Of a DNA stretch of 64,000 bases, positions 26,680 through 39,100 are shown piece by piece (positions within the stretch are counted from its first letter, which is position 1; every line of letters begins with the position of its first letter). This stretch comes from Otis tarda. Taxonomy: Eukaryota > Chordata > Aves > Otidiformes > Otididae. Position numbers and translations under genes: made by a program. The stretch covers positions 11,116,001-11,180,000 of the forward strand of contig CM048560.1 of the NCBI GenBank assembly GCA_026413225.1, written 5' to 3'. Under the pieces are notes generated by a model that worked only from the letters and a program-made list of their open reading frames with translations, was not told where the DNA came from and did not search any database.

Positions 26680-26853
26680 CGTTATTGCAGAGGCATTATC
26701 ATGGAACATTCTGCTACCAATTGGCTCGGCCTTGGCCAGCAGCAGGTCCGCCCTAGGCCCAGCCGAGTCCACTGAACAAAGGGGAGCAACTTCTAGCAGT
26801 TTCCTACAGAAGCTACCACCTTAGGCCCCCCCTCACTAAACAAAACCACAACA

Positions 26854-26858
26854 CAAGG
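26854..26858 (+). repeat. Target site duplication CAAGG (right)
   Basis: Exact copy of the five bases at 25713-25717, directly after the terminal ACA of the LTR. Confidence 0.85.
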
Positions 26859-29800
26859 AAACCCAATTTTAGACCCTGCACCAGTTTTATGCCTTTTATC
26901 TCTCTGTTGGCTGGATGTGATCTTGTGGGAACAGGGCATACTGAGCAGTGGTGGACAACAGAGGTTGCTGAAGGGATATGAATGGCCTCGTGTAAAGGAT
27001 CGACAGACCCTACTGCAAGGGCTGAAAGTCCCCTGTTTTCCTACCTTAGACCCCTGCCAGTGTGGCTGTGCTGCAAGCACAGAGAGTGGATATGGATGTA
27101 TCAGTGCTTGCAAGGTGCAGCTGTGAAATGTGGCCAAGAGAGCACAGTACAGCTTGCTCCTCACCATCTGTAGGGGTGCAGCGATGGAGCCTTTCCCCTT
27201 GGGGACAGGCAGCACTTCGAGGAAGCCATCTGTTGTATCCCAAAATCTGTGGTGAGAGAGTGTAAGAAGAGCACCGTCCTTTGACGTAGAGAGCAAACAA
27301 GAACGGAAAGGGCAGAGTGAGGTATTGCTGCTTTCCTTATTTTGCTAAGGTGGAAAGACAAAAAGGTCCTGACTACACTGAGTAATTAGTGCTAAAAATA
27401 ACTACTTTTGAAGGAGACAGGCAAGGAGCCCTGCAAGGAGGAGATGATATGACTGGTGAAAACAAGAGCTGCAATGCTATGGCAGCTCTAACAGCTTTGT
27501 GGCTGTAGGAAAGGCTGAGTGGGACTGTTGGAGAGGGAGCAACTGGTGAATCTCTGGAGTCACAGCTAGGGAGCCTGAGAAGGTCACAGCACTGAGACCA
27601 CTGGAGCTAATGACTGAATTTCCCAGAGGAGTAAACCATGGCAAATGCCTTGAGTGTGAGGTTTTGTTAATGAAAAGCCAGGTATAAACTGAGCAGATAG
27701 TCTCCATGGACTGAAGAGGACCACCGTGTTTTTCTGTGTGTGAGGCCCGCATGTCTGAAGCAGAAGTAGGAGGCGAGTTGGATACAGCTGGGAAGTATGG
27801 GGATGCCTGAGTGTGCGCCTTCAGGGGCAAAGGGAAGTTGATTTGAGCATATGTCATGCATCTGGCCTGCCAGACAGCATTTCTGGGCAGAAAGAGAGAT
27901 TATGTTTTTGGAAAACACCGTGTGTGGTCACCCCAAAACTCAACATTTCTACTTTGAGAATTAAAGAAGGGCAAGGTACATTTGGAAGCAGAGGGCTAAC
28001 ATAATAACCATTGCATAACCAGTTCCTGTGCTGTAATTTCTCTATTCCTGTTTCCAGCCTCTCTGAATAAGCTTTCACTGTCGAGACATAGAGTTATCCA
28101 GGCTTCATTTTCTCTTGACAAAGGAGCCCTGTTTTCTTCTTCATGCAGACCTCCTGAAGTCTAGCTGTGTCACAGCATTCCTTTAGTAGAGGAGATGCAG
28201 CTCTGCAAAGCCAGTGTTGGGCCATTGCTGGATGCACATCTCCATCCTTAGATCAAGCCCTACCCTGCTGTGCTGCAAAAAGGGATAACACCGTGAACAT
28301 CTTCGGGATGCTGGGCTGCTTGGCGCATGTGGCGCAAGAGTGGGGCTTGTGGGGGTACTCTGCTCTGTGGTACAGTGTGGCAGCATCTCTCTGGATGGGG
28401 CACTGGGGAGACTTCTTAGTCTCTAGGGCTTCAGCTTTTCACAGTTGATGCACATTCAGCCCTGGTGCTGGCTAAATGTGAAAGTGAATGCAAGGTGTTT
28501 GAATAATGCCAAGTTGTCTGCCAGTTGATATCTACCCATCTTTTTTTCAGTTTGCTTCCAGTAAGTCTTTTTTTTTTCCCCCAACTAGTAGGTAGTGCCA
28601 GCTGACAGAGAATGTCCTCTGCAGGCCCCAGTGAATGGCGATTTAGGAAGGGACTGACTGAAAAAGCCAAAACAGCGTTACCTCTGGTCACAATGAGGGG
28701 GCTGTGCTGGGAATGCAGTAGGCAGCCCCTTAGAGGCTGCCGTGGCTGCATCCTCAGCCAAGCCAGACACAGGGACAGTCTAGAAGGATGGGACTGCTGT
28801 CTGATCCAGCCTTTGAGGCTCGGTGATGTACCTTGGATGCCCAAATCCTCCTCTGTACGCGCTGGCTCTAGATGTGATTGGTACTTTCCCACTAGAGGGC
28901 AGTTTTATCATGCATGCGTTTTCATAGGTTGCTAATCCCATTTAACAGAGCCTTTAAGACCAACAGAAATTCAGATGAAGGCCGTGGTCAGCATTTAATT
29001 ACTTTAGCATCTATCAAATGCCTATACAAATGAGAAAATAATTTGTTTGGAAATACACTACCCAATATAAAGCAGGTATTAACGAACAGTTTAAGTGCAC
29101 TGTGTGTCTTTGAGAACAAGCGTGGTATGTTACAGTCACATAGAAATGAGTGAGTGTGACTGTGGCATGTGTTCTGCACTGGGAGCAGACACGCAGCTCC
29201 TGGATGCTTCTGCTGGTAAAAGCAGAGATATAGCAGATTTGTATAATGGAAGTTGATGTAGTAGTCAGATTTTTATTTTTAAATATATTCTGAAGCTTTA
29301 CAAAGAAAACCAGAAGAATCTCCAAAGACCCTAATTCTCAATGGAAAAGACAAGTGCTCCTTATTAGGACATTAGCAGTCCTGGAGGTTTTGTTTCTCAG
29401 ATGAATGACGATATACTAATAGACAGTAATATTTCAGAAAGCCAAGTAAGAACGAACCATGATTTCAAGTTCACTCAATAATCTAGACCCCAGAGGCAGC
29501 AATGGGAGCTTCCTGCACTGTGAGGCATGGTTGTGTTGGGAATATCACACTCAGTTGTGCTGATATGTGAGAGGATGTGAGCTGAGTTTCTCAGCTAGTG
29601 AGAAACACGAGAGTACTCATGACCTTGTCCTGTAACTCAGTAAGTCAAATTTGGTCATGTCCTAATGTGATATTTCTCTCAAATATTGAGATTAGCCTTG
29701 TTTGCTTCTGCTACCCCCTAGTTATCCATGCACAGCATGGAGGGAACATGCTCCTCTGCTCCTTCTAGGTGTCTGGAAACATTCAGGGTTTTGCCTTTGA

Positions 29801-29933
29801 GATATGTGACCGTGACCTTGCTGGGAAGCTTAGCAGACAATATTTCTTGCTTATGTTTTTTTCTAGTTATACTTGCTTAAGCCATTTGTCCCTGAGCCAG
29901 GCACAGTGTCTGGCAAGAGTGTCTGAAGGCATA
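26859..29933. other. Unassigned non-coding DNA
   Basis: I recognise no gene. Open frames on both strands reach 167 codons (minus strand 26793-27296, which begins in the LTR) and 153 codons (minus strand 28431-28892), without motifs. A short T-rich run is present at 28568-28577. Confidence 0.55.
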
Positions 29934-30708
29934 GGAATCATTATGGTTGGAGAAGACCTCTAAGATCATCAAGTCCAACTGTCAATGCAACACCACCATG
30001 TCCCAAAGTGCCATGTCTATGTATTCTTGGAACACCTCCAGGGATGGTGACTCCACCACTTCCCTGGGCAGCCTGTTCCAGTGCCTGCCACTCTTTCAGT
30101 AAATAATTTTTTCCTAATATCCAATCTAAACCTCCCCTGCTGCAACTTGAGGACATTTCCTCTTGTCCCTTGTACTTGGGAGAAAAGACCTTCAGGTCAT
30201 TGTAGAGAGCAATGAGGTCTTCCCTCAGCCTCTTCTCCAGACTAAACAATCCCAATTCCCTCAGCTGCTCGTCATCAGACTTGTTCTCCAGACCCTTCAC
30301 CAGCTTTGCTGCTCTTCCCTGGATGTGCTCCAGCACCAAAACATCCCTCTTGTACTGAGGGGCGTGAAACTGCACACAGTATTAGAGTTGTGGCCTCACC
30401 AGTGCCAAGTACAGGGGCACGATCACTGCCCTGCTTCTGCTAGCAAGACTGTTCCTGATACAAGCCAGGATGCTGTGGCTTTCTTGGCCACCTGGGCACA
30501 CAACTGGCTCATGTTCAGCTGACTGTTGACCAGTACTCCCAGGTCCCTTTCTACTGGGCAACTTTCCAGCAACTGTTCCCCAAACCTGTAGTGTTGCATC
30601 GGGTTGTTGTGACTGAAATGCAGGACCTGTCACTTGACCTTGTTAAATATCACACAATTGACCTCAGCTCATCAATCCAGCCTGTCCAGATCCCCCTGCA
30701 CAGCCTTT
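29934..30708 (-). mobile_element. Older CR1 LINE, 5'-truncated copy on the minus strand (about 775 bp)
   Basis: On the minus strand two successive open stretches (30633-30382 and 30375-29941) carry the CR1 ORF2 C-terminus: 'SLASRSRAVIVPLYLALVRPQL', then '[48 protein letters not shown]'. The '[30 protein letters not shown]' wording and the 3' end (cttggtccaactgtcaatgc-like on the plus strand) belong to a different, older CR1 subfamily from the copies at 7, 18, 22, 40, 42 and 52 kb. The 5' break lies at the segment for 'LCRGIWTGW'. The ATTCTATG tail is no longer recognisable. The two frames are separated by a frameshift, so the gene is broken. Confidence 0.9.
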
Positions 30709-33298
30709 CTAACTATCTGCCTGAATCTTGCATGCCTCATGTCTCCTTTTCTCTAGCACTTCCTCTTAGAAGCTTTTCCAGCAAAGCCAAGCTCTGATTC
30801 AGCCACTGTGATAGTGATAAGTTTCTAAGTCTGTGCTGCCCTTTCCCCCACCTTGTGGGAAGTGGGTTCCCCAGTAGAAAAGCTTGTTGTGGCCTACATT
30901 CCCTTCACTGCCTGGCCTAGCTCCACTCCCTCACCTCACATTTTGAGGAGACCATAGTGCCTTTTGGGTTACAGATTCCTTCTCAGCCCTTGTGGAAGCT
31001 GCCTGCTCCCACCTGAAGCCAATAGTGCTGGATCATGGCACCAGACCCATGCTCTAGATGCAGGACAACTGCACAGCAAGGAGCACTGTACCAAGCATTT
31101 ACAACCTAAGCAGGTAAAACATAAATGCTTTTGTTTCCCTGATGACTGCCTGGTGCCTCAAACATAAAAAGCTATGCAAACTCACTTAGGGCATTCATGG
31201 CACACCTGAGAAGTTATGCTAGGTGGACTCTGCAGATAGATGCTCTTGCTAGACAGGCTGAAAGGCTGTGCCCTCTCTTATCTGCCTGAATCTTGTTTGC
31301 TTGTGTTGGGAACTCTGGCTGCGATATTCCTTCCTCGTGCTGCCTGCCAGAGTTTCTGTCTGTGTGATTCATCCCTCCAGGACAGTACAAGCAAGTTATC
31401 AGTTTTTGTGGGTATGAGCAGAGTGGTTTCCTTGTGTAAACGTTAGGCTCTGTGGGGCTTAACACATGCAGTGCTGAGTGAAACCCTTGTCCTCAAACTG
31501 TCTGACAAGGCCAGACTCCATTTCCATTCATTGTTTCCTTGGTGCTTTCCCCTCCCGTTAATGTGTGGGTGCAATTCCTTGTCTGGTAATTCTGAAAGTC
31601 ACAGGAGAAAAGAGAAGATCAGGCTGGTGCTATAGGCTCTTAAAGTGTGTTCAAGCCGCCTCCTTGATGGGTTTCCTTCTCTTGTTCAAGGGAGATGTCC
31701 AAAGAAGCTGTCCACTCTTGTGCAGAAAGACCTCTGCCTCCATGAGGGAACATAGCTCTGTCTTTATCCTTTCCAGCCTTATGGGTTTGATCTTGCATGG
31801 TCAACAAGGCTTCTGTGATGGGCGTAACACATTGTTTTGGGATCTTGTGCTGCCTGCTTGTTTTTCTGATTATCTAATTTTTTAAGTATTTCCAGACAAA
31901 TGGTAAGCTGATTCCTGTTAACTTGTCCACCTCCTGCCTCTTCCCTTTCTCAAGTTTCCCATGAGAAACTATATTGCTGTTAAGATCCTTGTTCTTTGCT
32001 CTCTTTTTGTCCAATAAGTTTTCTCTGTGCAAGTCTCTGTCCACAGTCCTTTCCTTCTCTGAAGTGGTAAAGCTGCACTGACCTAGGTCTAAGAGAAGTA
32101 TATTAGCAGCTTTTTGCCTTCTTCAACAAGAAGCAAAGTCTGTGATTTAAGTTTTCTGTGGAGTGTGAATAGGAATGTATGGGCAAAACTATATTTAAAT
32201 ACCATTTTGTGGACCCCAAAGCAATGAGATTTCCTTAATATATTTTTTTCTTATTTTTTTAATAATGCTTTTGGGAACTTTTACACTGATATCTAGTTTT
32301 TTAGATTGTACTTGCTTCACCCTGTTTTCTAGAGTTTTACTGTATCACGAAAGTATCTCTGATTGTAGCAGCTGGGACTTAAAATGTGTATTTTTTCAGA
32401 CATAGTAAAATTTGTGGTCACCTTGCTAGAGTTGGTAACACAGGTTCTTCCCTACCTATTCAGCAAAACCAGATGTTAGAAATGAACTTTACAGTCTTGC
32501 ACCTGTTCCTGCCCCACTTAATGTATTATTTTGTTCATGTTCTGCTCACGTTCCCTGCCTATCATCACTAGATGTCTTCCCAGGTTCTGTTCATCCTCTC
32601 CTTAACCTTTGTGTTATCCATGGCAGGTGCTGGGTGTTTAGGACTTTGTATTCTCCCTCTGCAGTTCTCTCCTCAAATGTTGCAGATGTTCAGGTAATGT
32701 TTTCTGGTTGCTTTGGTTTGTAATGATAATCTTTTGTGATGACTTGCTTTCTGGGTACTGACTGTATCCGTTTCTGCTAACCATCAGTCTTAGACAGTAG
32801 TAGAAACCAGACTGTTCAGTTAATTCTGCTTGTCCTGCTGATGCTGTCCATTTCTGCCATGATCTGATCTGGTTAGTTAAATCCAGCTCATGCTTTTGCT
32901 ACCTGAAATTACTGCTGCTCGTCTTGTCAGGGATAGGGGACAGTTAGGACCAGATCCCTTTGATTCTTTAGGGACACTACTGTGTGGTAAGGATTTGAGA
33001 TTAATTTTTTGGGGCAGGATTCTTTAGGTATATCCTTAGTCTGTCCTGCACGTGGGTTACAGGCTGTCTCCAAAATAGCTGGAGCCCACTACTCAGGCCA
33101 GCATTGGCAGAAGCAGCACTCTTGGGTTGTACGACCTGCTCTTCACCTCTGTAGTCTTACTCCGGCCTTGTTCTTGTTCCAGCGCTTACTCTATTGCTAG
33201 CTGATGCTTTTTATGCTGTTTCTTCAGAACCTGAAAATCGAACTATACTTAATCTCTACACAAAACAGAATAATAGCTTTCCCTTTTTTTTTTTTTTT
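30709..33298. other. Unassigned non-coding DNA
   Basis: I see no gene or nameable repeat. A 17-base exact repeat (tatctgcctgaatcttg) occurs at 30714-30730 and 31279-31295, probably by chance. A T17 run (33284-33300) closes the block. Confidence 0.55.
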
Positions 33299-33400
33299 TT
33301 AACATATGAGCAGGCAGAGGCACAGTGACTTATTCTGACTCAGCTGAGGTTTTTCAGAAGGGGTAAGGCAGAATGAGGGCTGAAACCTGTCTCACCTTCT
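33299..33400 (-). mobile_element. Possible MIR-like SINE fragment
   Basis: The order of blocks (gaggcacagtgactt, then a long gap, then ggctgaaacctgtctc) resembles the reverse complement of MIR 'gaggcacagagaggttaagtgacttg...gggattcgaacccaggtctc'. Identity is low and the similarity is by eye only. Chance resemblance is quite possible. Confidence 0.35.
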
Positions 33401-35522
33401 CATTGGTTTGTGTGGAACATTAAAGGACTGTATTAACATGTTTTGGGAACTTTTTATGTGAACCATAGCATCTGAAAACATCGAGCTTAGCCTCAAACTC
33501 CCTTCTCAGGCTTGCATTGTCTCCTACCCCTCTGGTTTTCTGGAGCAAGTAGGGTGCACTGAGCCATGTCACCTTGTGCTGCAGGAGCTTCCTGTGGTAA
33601 CAGATGCAGCTGCAGGGTCCGTCTCCCAGGTGGATAGTTTTGCCTTTGGTTAGAAGTAATTTTTTTGGACGTCAGAAGGTGTTTGATTTTTCTCTATCCT
33701 TTTTGTACCTTTGAGTTGTTGTCCTTGTCAAGGTGGCCTAGGACTTTGCCACCTGCAGCCTCCTGGTTCTGGGAGAGTGGCAATGTTGGGACACACCTTC
33801 TCACATCATGCCTTGTTACTTAGCTCTTATGTTCAACCCCATCTCCTTGAACACCACCGCCGTGGAAAATGATGTGGGTGGTGCAGGGAAAAGAGACTTT
33901 TGTCTTCCATTTTCCTCAACAGGAAGTTCTGGGAATAGCCTGGAAGGTTTCAGTCTCTGTGGTGAACTTTCCTAACGACAGTATGTACAGGATATCCTTT
34001 GATTCAATTGTTACCCACCACATCTAAAAGTTAACTAGATTGAAAGTACTTAATTCTTCTGACTCAAGGTTTTTCTTCTGTAGGGAGACCATTTCCAGTG
34101 CTATTTCCACTTAGCCGGAAGAAATGAGGGACTAAGGAAAATAACTCCTGACTAATTTCATTTTTTGGCACTCCTGTCTCACTTTCTTTTCTTATCTCTT
34201 GAGCGCTGGTACTGAGAGGGCTTCTCTGGGCATAGAACTGAGAGCTTTGCAATTTCCCTAGGAAGAGCTGGATTGCCTGTGTCCGCTCCTCAGTGTGCCT
34301 CCAAACTTACCTTCTTGCCAACAAACCAAATCACAGGCACTTTTTTCCTCCTGTTTTAGCTCCATGTTTGCAGTGTTCTCGTTCCCTTGGATACGGCAAT
34401 CTGGCAGGCCTGTTGGTTTTGACGTTTGATTTGGCTGCAAATGCAGGCATTGCTTTAGCTGATTTTATGTCCTAGGATGGATAAGCCATGTTCTCAGCTT
34501 GTGCTAATCAGTGCAGATTGAATTCACAGTTGTCAGGTTAGAATCTCAACACCTGTAATCAGGTAAAAGTACCTCCACTGATTTTCAGGCTCAGGCGTGT
34601 TTAGAGATCAGATCGGTTACTGTATCAGCAGGTGGTCTAGCCACCAAGTTGTCCCACAGAAGATGAGCACCGCTGCTGTTCCACTTTCCCTTTAGTCTTA
34701 GACTATGCCTCTGCCCAGGGTGAAGCCACGAGCAGGTGAGTGTTGGCTTTAAAGACTCCTGTAATTTCTTGAAGGAAAAATGAAAGAGGAGAAGTAAAAA
34801 GTATTGACAGTCTTTAACCATGTAGCCCAGCAGTCCTGTAGATTTTAGTCCAAATTAGGACTGTCTCCTAATTGGAAAAAGCTGCCTGTGATTCATCAGA
34901 AGAGGAGGAGGAAGCTGCACAGTCAGGTGAATTGGCAGTGCAGAACGGTTTTGTCTGTTTCTGAGCCAATGCAAGTAGCTGCTCTGAAGCACATTTCTGT
35001 CTAGACAGTCACTTCTTGCTGTGACTGGAATAAATACATTCCAGAACAGCTTCTATTAAAAAAAAACCAAAATCTGCTGATTGCTTTGAATTACTAAATA
35101 TGTTAATACCAGGATATATTTTTCATGCTTTTCCCAAGAGAAAGGTCAGAGGGGTTCAAGTAGGTTCAAAGAGGGCATGCCTTGTTTGCTTTGTGTCTGG
35201 TTGCCCATTGCAGTGACTTGCAAAATCATAGAATAAGCTGAACAAAATTCTGAATTTCCACATCAAGACAACACTATGAAATGTTCTTGTTAGGCTGAAA
35301 TGTGTCAGGAAAAACAGTGCAGTTAAAAATGTTGAGATATTTTTGACATTTCCTCAGATGACAATAGTTTGGTTTAAAAAAATAGTTAGGCGTGTGCATT
35401 TTCTCCTCATTCACTGTTAAGTACAATTTTTCCAAGGGTATGTTAGCTCATAGTCTTACAGCTCCTGAGCATGCTGCTGCTATTTTAACCTTTGATACAG
35501 TCTGCCTTGGGCGATTATGTCT
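33401..35522. other. Unassigned non-coding DNA
   Basis: I recognise nothing specific. It has short chance open frames only (up to 76 codons on the minus strand at 34591-34821). Confidence 0.55.
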
Positions 35523-35600
35523 CCAAGCAGTGCATAATGCTGCAGGAGCCAAAATGACTACAGAGCTATTTTGGCTCCTGCAGCATTATCCACAGCTTGG
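35523..35600. ncRNA. Candidate hairpin RNA / long perfect inverted repeat
   Basis: Two 33-base arms (35523-35555 and 35568-35600) flank a 12-base spacer. The inner 22 base pairs are perfect (ataatgctgcaggagccaaa and two more bases against its exact complement), then come C-C mismatch, three pairs, A-A mismatch and six more pairs. A roughly 33-bp stem with two mismatches and a small loop fits an animal pre-miRNA by size and shape, but a small palindromic DNA transposon or a local inverted duplication would look the same. I know no named miRNA of this sequence. The structure is certain; the RNA role is inference. Confidence 0.4.
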
Positions 35601-36055
35601 TTCAATTAGAAATTTATTTACCATTACAAGAAATAGTCCTCCAGTGAAAGAGCCTAGTCAGGGTCATTTTTTCCAGACTGTAAAGGAAGTGTAGCTCTGT
35701 GTTATCTGATATTGCCTGGAAATGAAACAGCTGCAGCACAGTTCAACAAAGTGAAATATTCAGTTAGAAATGAGTTACCTGACCAAAACTTTGCTTCAGT
35801 ATTTTATTCACAGACAGTTGAAATTAAAAAACAAAAACCGCTTAATTTTGTGGAAATTTCAGTTCCTGTGTGAAACTGTAATGCTGTTATGTCCTGTCCA
35901 AACATAACACATCTTTTCTCCTTTAAAGAAAGCAAACAAAAAATTTTAAATGCTCAGTACAGCGCTGAATCGCTACAGCTAATGCATCACCTTCTGAACG
36001 TCATCTGCCACTTGGCTGCTTCTCTGCATCTTTCTCTGTTCCTCTAACTGTGTGA

Positions 36056-36127
36056 GCTAAAATCCTGACCCTACTCAAGCCAATGCCAAAGCTTCCACTG
36101 ATTTCCTTTCAGAGAAGGGATTTTACC
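36056..36127. mobile_element. Ancient palindromic repeat (MITE-like)
   Basis: Ten-base ends gctaaaatcc and ggattttacc are inverted with one mismatch. The interior 'tcctgaccctactcaagcc..' and 'cactgatttc' resembles a motif I recall as scattered through turtle, crocodile and bird DNA ('atcctg.ccc.attgaagtcaatgg...ttgacttcaatggg.caggat'), which is itself palindromic. It is probably a decayed copy of that old element. The family name is uncertain. Confidence 0.45.
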
Positions 36128-39100
36128 CATTCTCTGTTTTGGTAGTGACTGGTAAAATGAAATGCACCTTAGCTGTCACAAAACTTCTATGCACTGCTTT
36201 TAAGTTCCCATGTAACTCTAGTTTCAATCCTTCGATGTTTCACTGGTTCTGAGAGAGGAAGTCTAGCTGCCTAGGGAGTCGTAAAAATAAATCTGAGACT
36301 TGTTCTGTATTTTATACTGTAAATTCAGAGTACTTCTGTTGAAGCTGTGTTAAGGAACTGCATATCTCATGGGGTCCTACCCTAGTAATAGAAAAAATTC
36401 TGGTAGATGTTCTAGAGATTTGGCATTTAGGAATGGGCACATGGTTATGGCAATTTGATTTTGGAGTTACCTGTGACAGGATGCCTCTGCTTCCCCTCCT
36501 TGTCCATTTATCACTGACCGGTGAGTGTCATCAAATACATTACTGTGGTGGGCAGAGTGAATTGGAAATGGGGAGATGGGCCCTGTTCTCCTGGGGCAAC
36601 AGGAGACAGCGTACACAAAACTAGCCATTTGAATTCTCACCCCTCCCACTGCTCCCTACAACCTGTCCTAAAGTCAGATCCCCACCTATGTAAACAAAGC
36701 CCAACCTGCTCATCGATCTAGCAGTGGGAACATGAAGGGAAGACCTGGGTGAGATTTCTGGTATTTTGCTCATGTGCTTTATGCACCTACAGTTTTCTGG
36801 TGTCTTCCTCCCGCACATAAGAAACTTTGTTCTGTGTTTTGAGAGTTTACCCAAACCACCCGCTGCTGCAAAACCCAGTTTGCTTGGGACCTGGGCTACA
36901 GGAAATAGGGTGAGGCGCTCCACCTTACTTTGAAGACCTCCTTCTGCTACTGAGTGACTCATACTAATCCCTTTGTCTCCAAACCAGAAAGAACATCTCC
37001 ATATTGTGAAGAGAACAAAAATAACAAAGGCTTGTCAAATGTTTTGGGCTCTTTAGAGCTCAGGAGTAACCAAGACACAAAGTCTTGCCTTCAGAGGCTC
37101 CCAGGGTTACTACTGAAGTTGGGGTAGCTTGAGGAACAGCCCAGCCCCTGCAGAGTAGGCAGCAAGGCACGTGAGCTGTTAGCCCCACTTCTCAATTGTT
37201 GATGTTTCCTCCAAATTTCTGTCGCTTGGACGGATATTCCCAGGCTGAACTGCTTCTTGAAATTGAATAATTTTGTAAAACTCATACCCCAAAAAATATT
37301 TTGGTGCTCTGTGTTCTCATGACTGTTCAGCTCCTGGTGTCTGTGTTAACCTCTCTGCAGACAGCTGAGTTCACAACTTATGCAGTATAGTGACACCCAA
37401 CAGTCCATGCACTCCTCCCAGGTAAGATGCCAGATGGTGTTAACTCTCCAGTAGGAACAGTGAAAAATGGTATTCAAATATCAGCCGGAGCTTTCAAAAC
37501 CCCAAAGGCATTTTTCTAGTGAAAGTAGCTGTCTTCAGGAAAATAGATTTGGTTTCTGTGTGTGTATAAGACACACCTCCGTTCTCTGGGACATAGATGA
37601 TTTTCTTGCCACAATGGAGTCATGAGCAAGTGAAAATTCAAGTTGGGTGAAGAACTGTGCTTAGTAAGGGAAAGAGTAAATGTATTTACCAAATGCAGAA
37701 AAATAGGAAAATGTACAGTGTTGAGGAAGAGGGCTCTTCTGCGAGCCCCCTCGCCACACAGCGTCAAAGCAAATCCCACCTGGCTCCTGACTCTGCCCCT
37801 GAGAGCAGCTGATGGAGAATGCTTTCAGAAGAGAGCAGTATATGCACTGTTTTGTTTTCAGCAGTCTCTGATTTACAGTGATTTCATTGTGTTTATGAGT
37901 TTACTGTTTACAGATTTTAGGGACTGCATTATGTTGTCCAGTGCTTTTTCAAACCTGCTTTTACTTTTGGCCTTTGAAGTTTTCCATGAGAGCTTCCATA
38001 GTCTGTGTAGTAGTACGCAGTAAGACAGAATGCTTTTTTTTTTTGGTAAATCTGCTGCTTGAAACTGTCATCTGCCCCTAGATTTTGTGCAATGAGAAAT
38101 AACCCTTTTCTACTTATCGCTTGTAGTTTTCTGTCTGCGTACTCCCTGCTCGTCCTCTAGTAAAGTTTTCCAAACTGAAAAATCCTTCTTTGCCCTAATT
38201 TCTATTCAACTTCTAAGCTTTTGCTTTTTCACCTGGTCCCTCTCTTTGCCTTTCCCATTCTAATGTATCTTCCCTAAGATAATTCCTAATGCTCTGTCAT
38301 CTCATGAGTGCTGAGTTTGTGTCTTCAGAGTGTTCTGCACAAGGACATTGGGTTCTCATTTTCAATTAACTTAGTAACTATTAGCCTGTGTGTATATTGA
38401 CAGATTTGCTTCCCCAGTTGTATTACATAACACTTACTGATTTTGAATTTCATCTGTCGGTTTTATGTTCATTCACCCTGGACCATAAGAGCCCTCTTTG
38501 ACTCTACACAGTCACCTTCAGATTTCACTGTTGTGAATATTTGAGCAAACTTTATGATTTCACCCTTTGCCCTGAATTTAACTTATCTGGTTATGTGAGG
38601 AGCACGCACATTTCACCTGCTGGAGTCGGAACAACGATATATCTTGAAACTTTGACATATTTGTGGGGGAAGACAGACACTTCTAAACTTCAGCCCCCGA
38701 TGTCTTATGTTGTTTACAGAGTCCTTTCAGAACTGTACACAATGAAATCCCAAACTAAGTTTTCCGTATGGATAGATGTATTTCAAGCATTCACAAATAC
38801 CTCTGCTTATTTGTCAGTTGTAAATACTCTTGAGAGCTTTTCTTATTTCTGAAACACACACAAATTCCCAGTATTGGTAGATGATTAGCAATTACTAGAC
38901 TTTTTCCTGATCTTTCGTTATTTGCCTGGAAATTATGTGAAATGAGAATACTTTCCATTTTAAATGCTGTCTTCAGTTGTCAAGCTGCCAAACTTATTTC
39001 CGCTAACTGCAACTTCAGTTCATCTCTTGTTTGGGAGCTGTAGGGAGTGTTCCTTGCCAATCAGGTCGTTCCCTCTGCAGCTCTTGCACCGATCAGGGTT

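Larger units (their letters stand above)
25718..26853 (-). mobile_element. Solo LTR of an ERVL-type endogenous retrovirus (1136 bp)
   Basis: It has perfect TGTTGT...ACAACA ends inside a 5-bp direct duplication (CAAGG), with no internal retroviral sequence: the footprint of recombination between two LTRs. Orientation is read from promoter and poly(A) signals, both on the minus strand: a CCAAT-like 'attggct' near 26719-26725, a TATA-like TATTTAAG (26672-26679), and AATAAA (25898-25903). Between them lies GC-rich sequence made of loose copies of a 'ctgctcc.gcgtgggtcc..cacgggctgcag' unit. The block is richer in CpG than its surroundings. I recognise the sequence as a common bird LTR but cannot name the subfamily. 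The 231-codon plus-strand frame across it (26061-26756) is antisense noise. Confidence 0.9.

Noticed and set aside
26061-26756. 231-codon plus-strand open frame
   Set aside because: It lies antisense to the solo LTR; its length comes from GC-rich repeated LTR units and no domain is visible.
30714-31295. 17-base exact repeat tatctgcctgaatcttg at 30714 and 31279
   Set aside because: Similarity does not extend beyond the match; about what chance allows in 64 kb.
33284-33300. T17 run as a poly(A) tail of a processed pseudogene on the minus strand
   Set aside because: The sequence that would be the body (33301 onward, minus strand) shows no coding frame; treated as a simple repeat.
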